From IMG/VR virus record IMGVR_UViG_3300030103_002268, positions 1 through 31,717 of that record: a stretch of DNA of 31,717 bases; one strand, written 5' to 3'. Made by a program: the position numbers and the translations under genes. The notes under the pieces are model-generated. The model worked only from the letters and a program-made list of their open reading frames with translations, searched no databases and was not told the DNA's origin. Position 1 is the first letter of the stretch; each line of letters begins with the position of its first letter. Shown here piece by piece: positions 29,629 through 31,717 of the stretch. Origin of the DNA: a virus.

Positions 29629-29748
29629 TTATTTACCTTGTCCACGATATTTTTTCTTATATCCCTTTTTTCCTTTACTAGCATTTTTGCTATGTATACC
29701 CTTTCTGCTTTTTTTAGGCCTTGCTAATATGCTAAAAATATATTTCAT
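29629..29748 (-). CDS. Small basic 39-aa protein
   Basis: A 39-residue gene: MKYIFSILARPKKSRKGIHS, then KNASKGKKGYKKKYRGQGK. It is packed with Lys and Arg and ends with YRGQGK, a pattern I recall from small proteins in related phages. It overlaps the 81-aa gene by 4 bases. A truncated duplicate begins at the left edge of the window (1-36). Unknown function; nucleic acid or capsid binding would suit the charge. Confidence 0.7.
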   Translation of the reverse strand: MKYIFSILARPKKSRKGIHSKNASKGKKGYKKKYRGQGK

Positions 29749-29785
29749 TCAATAGGTTCACTCCATTGATCTGTTGACATTAGTT
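29713..29785. repeat. Terminal overlap anchor, right copy (73 bp)
   Basis: Identical to 1-73. It marks the start of the second allele of the 39-aa, 81-aa and LamG genes; see the left anchor for interpretation. Confidence 0.85.
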
Positions 29786-29990
29786 CTAAAACTTCGGTAT
29801 AACTTAAAACCTCAAAAGGTGTTACAGTTCCATCACTAATGAATGTTGGTATTGTATTATATTTAATTACAAATTGTGTTTCATCTAATGACTTTCTAAT
29901 TGTGTTTTGACTTGTTTCGCCAACTTGTGAAAAATCAACGTTTGCTAAATCTGAAATATTTAAAATTGTATATGTTCTATTATTTTCCAT
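29745..29990 (-). CDS. Conserved 81-aa phage protein of unknown function (copy B)
   Basis: Same protein as 33-278, differing at three residues. It lies 11 bases after the long LamG allele and overlaps the small basic protein by 4 bases. The two copies are better explained as alleles of one gene than as paralogues, because every neighbouring gene is repeated in the same order. Confidence 0.8.
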   Translation of the reverse strand: MENNRTYTILNISDLANVDFSQVGETSQNTIRKSLDETQFVIKYNTIPTFISDGTVTPFEVLSYTEVLELMSTDQWSEPIE

Positions 29991-30001
29991 TTTTTTATAT
30001 T

Positions 30002-31717
30002 TTAAGGAGTATCTGCTTTTCGATCTGCTTCTTCCATGTTGTTACTAGTTGCATTATTTCCTCCACTACCCTGGTCAGTTAGTGTCCAACTTCCACCGCT
30101 AAATGTAGCTTTCTCGCCCATACGATACCAAGCCACAGGATTTAATGTTGATAAACTTGAGGGTTGCCCTGTTCCATAAATAGTGTCAATATTATCACCA
30201 GATAAATCATAATCAAAAATTGCTAATTCATCTAAATTGCCATTAAATCTGAAACTATTTACAGCAGTTTCTGCTATCATTACAGTGCCATTTGAATTGC
30301 CTAAACTACCAGAAGCAACGGTTCCAGTAACAGGAGATAAATTATCTATATATAACTTTAAAGTTGTTCCCTCTCTAACACCTGCAAAAAAATGCCAGTT
30401 ACCATCATTTAAAGTGCTTGCTGATTGAACTTGTACAGGAACAGAAGTACCATCTTTTGAAACCCAAAAATATATTTTACCGCTTTGCATATATACAGCC
30501 CAATTATTAATACCCGATGCTCTTTTAGTAAAAAGATTCATTACAGATGTGGAGCTTGTTTTAAACCATCCAGAGATTGAAATATTATTTGTTAACTGTA
30601 ATTCAGTAGGATTTCCAATTGTAAAACCCTCATCTACTCCGTCAAATTCAAAACTAAATTGGTTAAAAGATGCAGGTGTGTTTGTTTTTCGATCTGCTTC
30701 TTCCATGTTATTACTCGTTGCATTATTTCCCCCGCTTCCTTGATCGACCATAGTCCAAACTCCTGTACCACTGTTAAATGTTGCTTCTTCGCCCATTCTC
30801 CACCAACCAATAGGATTTAATGTTGATAAATCACTTGGTGAACCAGTTCCATAAATTGTGTTAATATCTGTTTGAGATAGTACCGAATTAAAAACTGACA
30901 CTTCATCAATTAAGCCAGGAAAATAATTTGCTGCATTTATAAATGAACCAATGAAAACATCTCCAAAAGTAAAGTTTTGAACTGTAAAAAAATCTGTTGT
31001 GCCACTGCCAAATTGTTTAGTAAAAGTTTGAGCTTGTCCATCTATATAACAATAAGCGTGTCTTGTACTGTTGTTAAAAGTCCATAAAATATGTTTCCAG
31101 CCAGCCCCCTCTAAATTTACATTTGTAGCAGTATATGTGCCATAATTGCCTCCTGATGAGTCAAGACCTTGATGAACTGCGTGTAAATTTGGCCTTTTAT
31201 ATAACGCTCCTAAAGTTTGGCCCACTGTTTGGCTGCCTGGCTGTACTGACATAGGAGCTACGTATTTATTACCTGTGTAACTTCCGTTAGCGTTTAACCA
31301 GTAACTAATTGTAAAATCTGTATTTGCTAAATTTAAACCTGTCAAAAAATCTTCATCTACTCCGTCAAACTCAAAACTAAATTGATTTGCAAACGGTGCA
31401 GCGGTAACAGATAAACTAAAATCTGCACTAACACCGTCAACAGTATAAGTCACAACGTGTGCCGCAATAGTAGAAGCACTTAAATTAATTTCACCTGTTG
31501 AAGTACTTACAAATACTAAACCACTTGTCCCGCTAAACGTACCGCCTGTTGTTCCTGTTATTGTAGGTGTTGGATTTGTATCAGCTTGTGTAAATGTACT
31601 TGCAGAATAACTAAAGGCAGCACTAACAGTAACACCAATCAAAGCTGTATCACCTGCATAACTATCTTCATAAATAGAACCTGCGCCAATGTTATTTGTG
31701 GCTAGTTTTCCATAACC
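30002..31717 (-). CDS. LamG tail appendage protein, long allele, N-terminus off the window
   Basis: The frame is open to the right edge (571 codons seen). By comparison with the short allele, 16 N-terminal residues are missing. The part after a TTG at 31642 is not the true start: the preceding 25 codons (GYGKLATNNIGAGSIYEDSY...) match the short allele. After the N-terminal and Ig-like parts come two LamG domains, each opened by FSFEFDGVDE and closed by the RMGEEATF/RMGEKATF...GSGGNNATSNNMEEADRK linker. The first contains YCYIDGQAQTF; the second DGNWHFFAGVREGTTLKLYI. Likely host-recognition protein; the second domain may extend reach or widen binding. Confidence 0.8.
   Translation of the reverse strand, partial: GYGKLATNNIGAGSIYEDSYAGDTALIGVTVSAAFSYSASTFTQADTNPTPTITGTTGGTFSGTSGLVFVSTSTGEINLSASTIAAHVVTYTVDGVSADFSLSVTAAPFANQFSFEFDGVDEDFLTGLNLANTDFTISYWLNANGSYTGNKYVAPMSVQPGSQTVGQTLGALYKRPNLHAVHQGLDSSGGNYGTYTATNVNLEGAGWKHILWTFNNSTRHAYCYIDGQAQTFTKQFGSGTTDFFTVQNFTFGDVFIGSFINAANYFPGLIDEVSVFNSVLSQTDINTIYGTGSPSDLSTLNPIGWWRMGEEATFNSGTGVWTMVDQGSGGNNATSNNMEEADRKTNTPASFNQFSFEFDGVDEGFTIGNPTELQLTNNISISGWFKTSSTSVMNLFTKRASGINNWAVYMQSGKIYFWVSKDGTSVPVQVQSASTLNDGNWHFFAGVREGTTLKLYIDNLSPVTGTVASGSLGNSNGTVMIAETAVNSFRFNGNLDELAIFDYDLSGDNIDTIYGTGQPSSLSTLNPVAWYRMGEKATFSGGSWTLTDQGSGGNNATSNNMEEADRKADTP
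30021..30064 (-). repeat. Post-LamG linker repeat, copy 1 of the long allele
   Basis: Encodes the NNATSNNMEEADR linker after LamG 2. It is nearly repeated at 30690-30733, 669 bases (223 codons) away, and again in the short allele near 310-350. Linkers like this allow one LamG unit to be gained or lost without a frameshift. Confidence 0.75.
30630..30661 (-). repeat. LamG-flanking linker repeat, copy 2
   Basis: 32 bp identical to 905-936; opens LamG 2 of the long allele. Confidence 0.8.
30690..30733 (-). repeat. Post-LamG linker repeat, copy 2 of the long allele
   Basis: Encodes the linker after LamG 1. Most positions match 30021-30064; the differences are mainly third-codon changes. Confidence 0.75.
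31353..31384 (-). repeat. LamG-flanking linker repeat, copy 3
   Basis: 32 bp, one substitution from 905-936; opens LamG 1 of the long allele. Confidence 0.8.
31659..31717. repeat. Terminal overlap anchor at the right edge (59 bp)
   Basis: Identical to 1205-1263. The right edge of the window falls inside the appendage gene exactly where the short allele continues, supporting circular closure. Confidence 0.85.

Noticed and set aside
31642-31644. TTG as the start of the long LamG gene
   Set aside because: The frame is open for 25 further codons to the window edge, and those codons match the short allele, so the true start lies beyond the window.
289-31717. True genomic duplication of the appendage-81aa-39aa block in one molecule
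   Set aside because: Both copies end precisely at the window edges with matching anchors; allele closure explains this more simply. Not excluded without reads.
1-31717. CRISPR array, tRNA or rRNA genes
   Set aside because: No regularly spaced direct repeats with unique spacers and no recognisable cloverleaf or rRNA segments were seen by eye; a tRNA scan would be decisive.
1-31717. Temperate lifestyle genes (integrase, excisionase, CI-like repressor, attachment site)
   Set aside because: None recognised. The RHH protein alone is not evidence of lysogeny.

Overview
The window is an essentially complete genome, about 30 kb, of a tailed phage of the non-contractile (siphovirus-like) type. It very probably infects a member of the Bacteroidetes, most likely a flavobacterium. 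The evidence is: every convincing gene is on the minus strand; the DNA is very AT-rich; genes lack purine-rich ribosome binding sites; one intergenic gap holds a near-perfect Bacteroidetes-type promoter (TTTG-N20-TATATTTG, 26334-26365); and the structural proteins look like those I know from marine flavobacterial phages. No sheath, integrase, excisionase or CI-like repressor was recognised.

The two ends of the window are the same locus. Bases 1-73 are identical to 29713-29785, and bases 1205-1263 are identical to the last 59 bases (31659-31717). Between these anchors are two alleles of the same three genes: a 39-aa basic protein, an 81-aa protein and a LamG appendage protein. The short allele encodes one LamG domain and the long allele two. 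The simplest reading is a circular or terminally redundant phage map of 29.7 kb (short allele) or 30.45 kb (long allele) that the assembler left open at a strain-variable tail gene.

In the direction of transcription (high to low coordinates), starting at the right: appendage and 81-aa genes; lysis block (basic protein, membrane/coiled-coil protein, zinc amidase with a calcium-loop motif, holin-like protein; 28377-29748); early and replication block (metallophosphoesterase, RHH regulator, several small proteins, PD-(D/E)XK exonuclease, a protein with an SSB-type acidic tail; 24969-28365); a tightly coupled cassette of a 96-aa protein, an IbrB/ParB-like protein, an IbrA/PAPS-reductase-like protein and a PD-(D/E)XK nuclease (21797-24918); DUF1376-like initiator, RecA-fold ATPase and three small proteins (20013-21777); cytosine methyltransferase, resolvase-like nuclease, second methyltransferase (18404-20016); a sigma-like factor and small proteins (17459-18417); then the late structural operon.

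The late operon runs TerS, TerL, tail assembly chaperones with a -1 frameshift site, tail completion proteins, two large tail proteins, tape measure, XkdF-type prohead protease, an HEXXH protein, a Cys-rich peptide, scaffold, major capsid, tail tube, a Rho-independent terminator, portal, connector and appendage. The portal is therefore about 12 kb away from the terminase, with tail genes in between. Six small genes missed by a 60-aa cutoff (36-48 aa) fit into the gaps with 4-17 base overlaps, and a further candidate fills the gap after TerL.

Most noteworthy are the LamG allele pair flanked by recombination-prone linkers, the IbrAB-nuclease cassette, the unrecognised 36-bp motif repeated upstream of two late genes, and the frameshifted chaperone.
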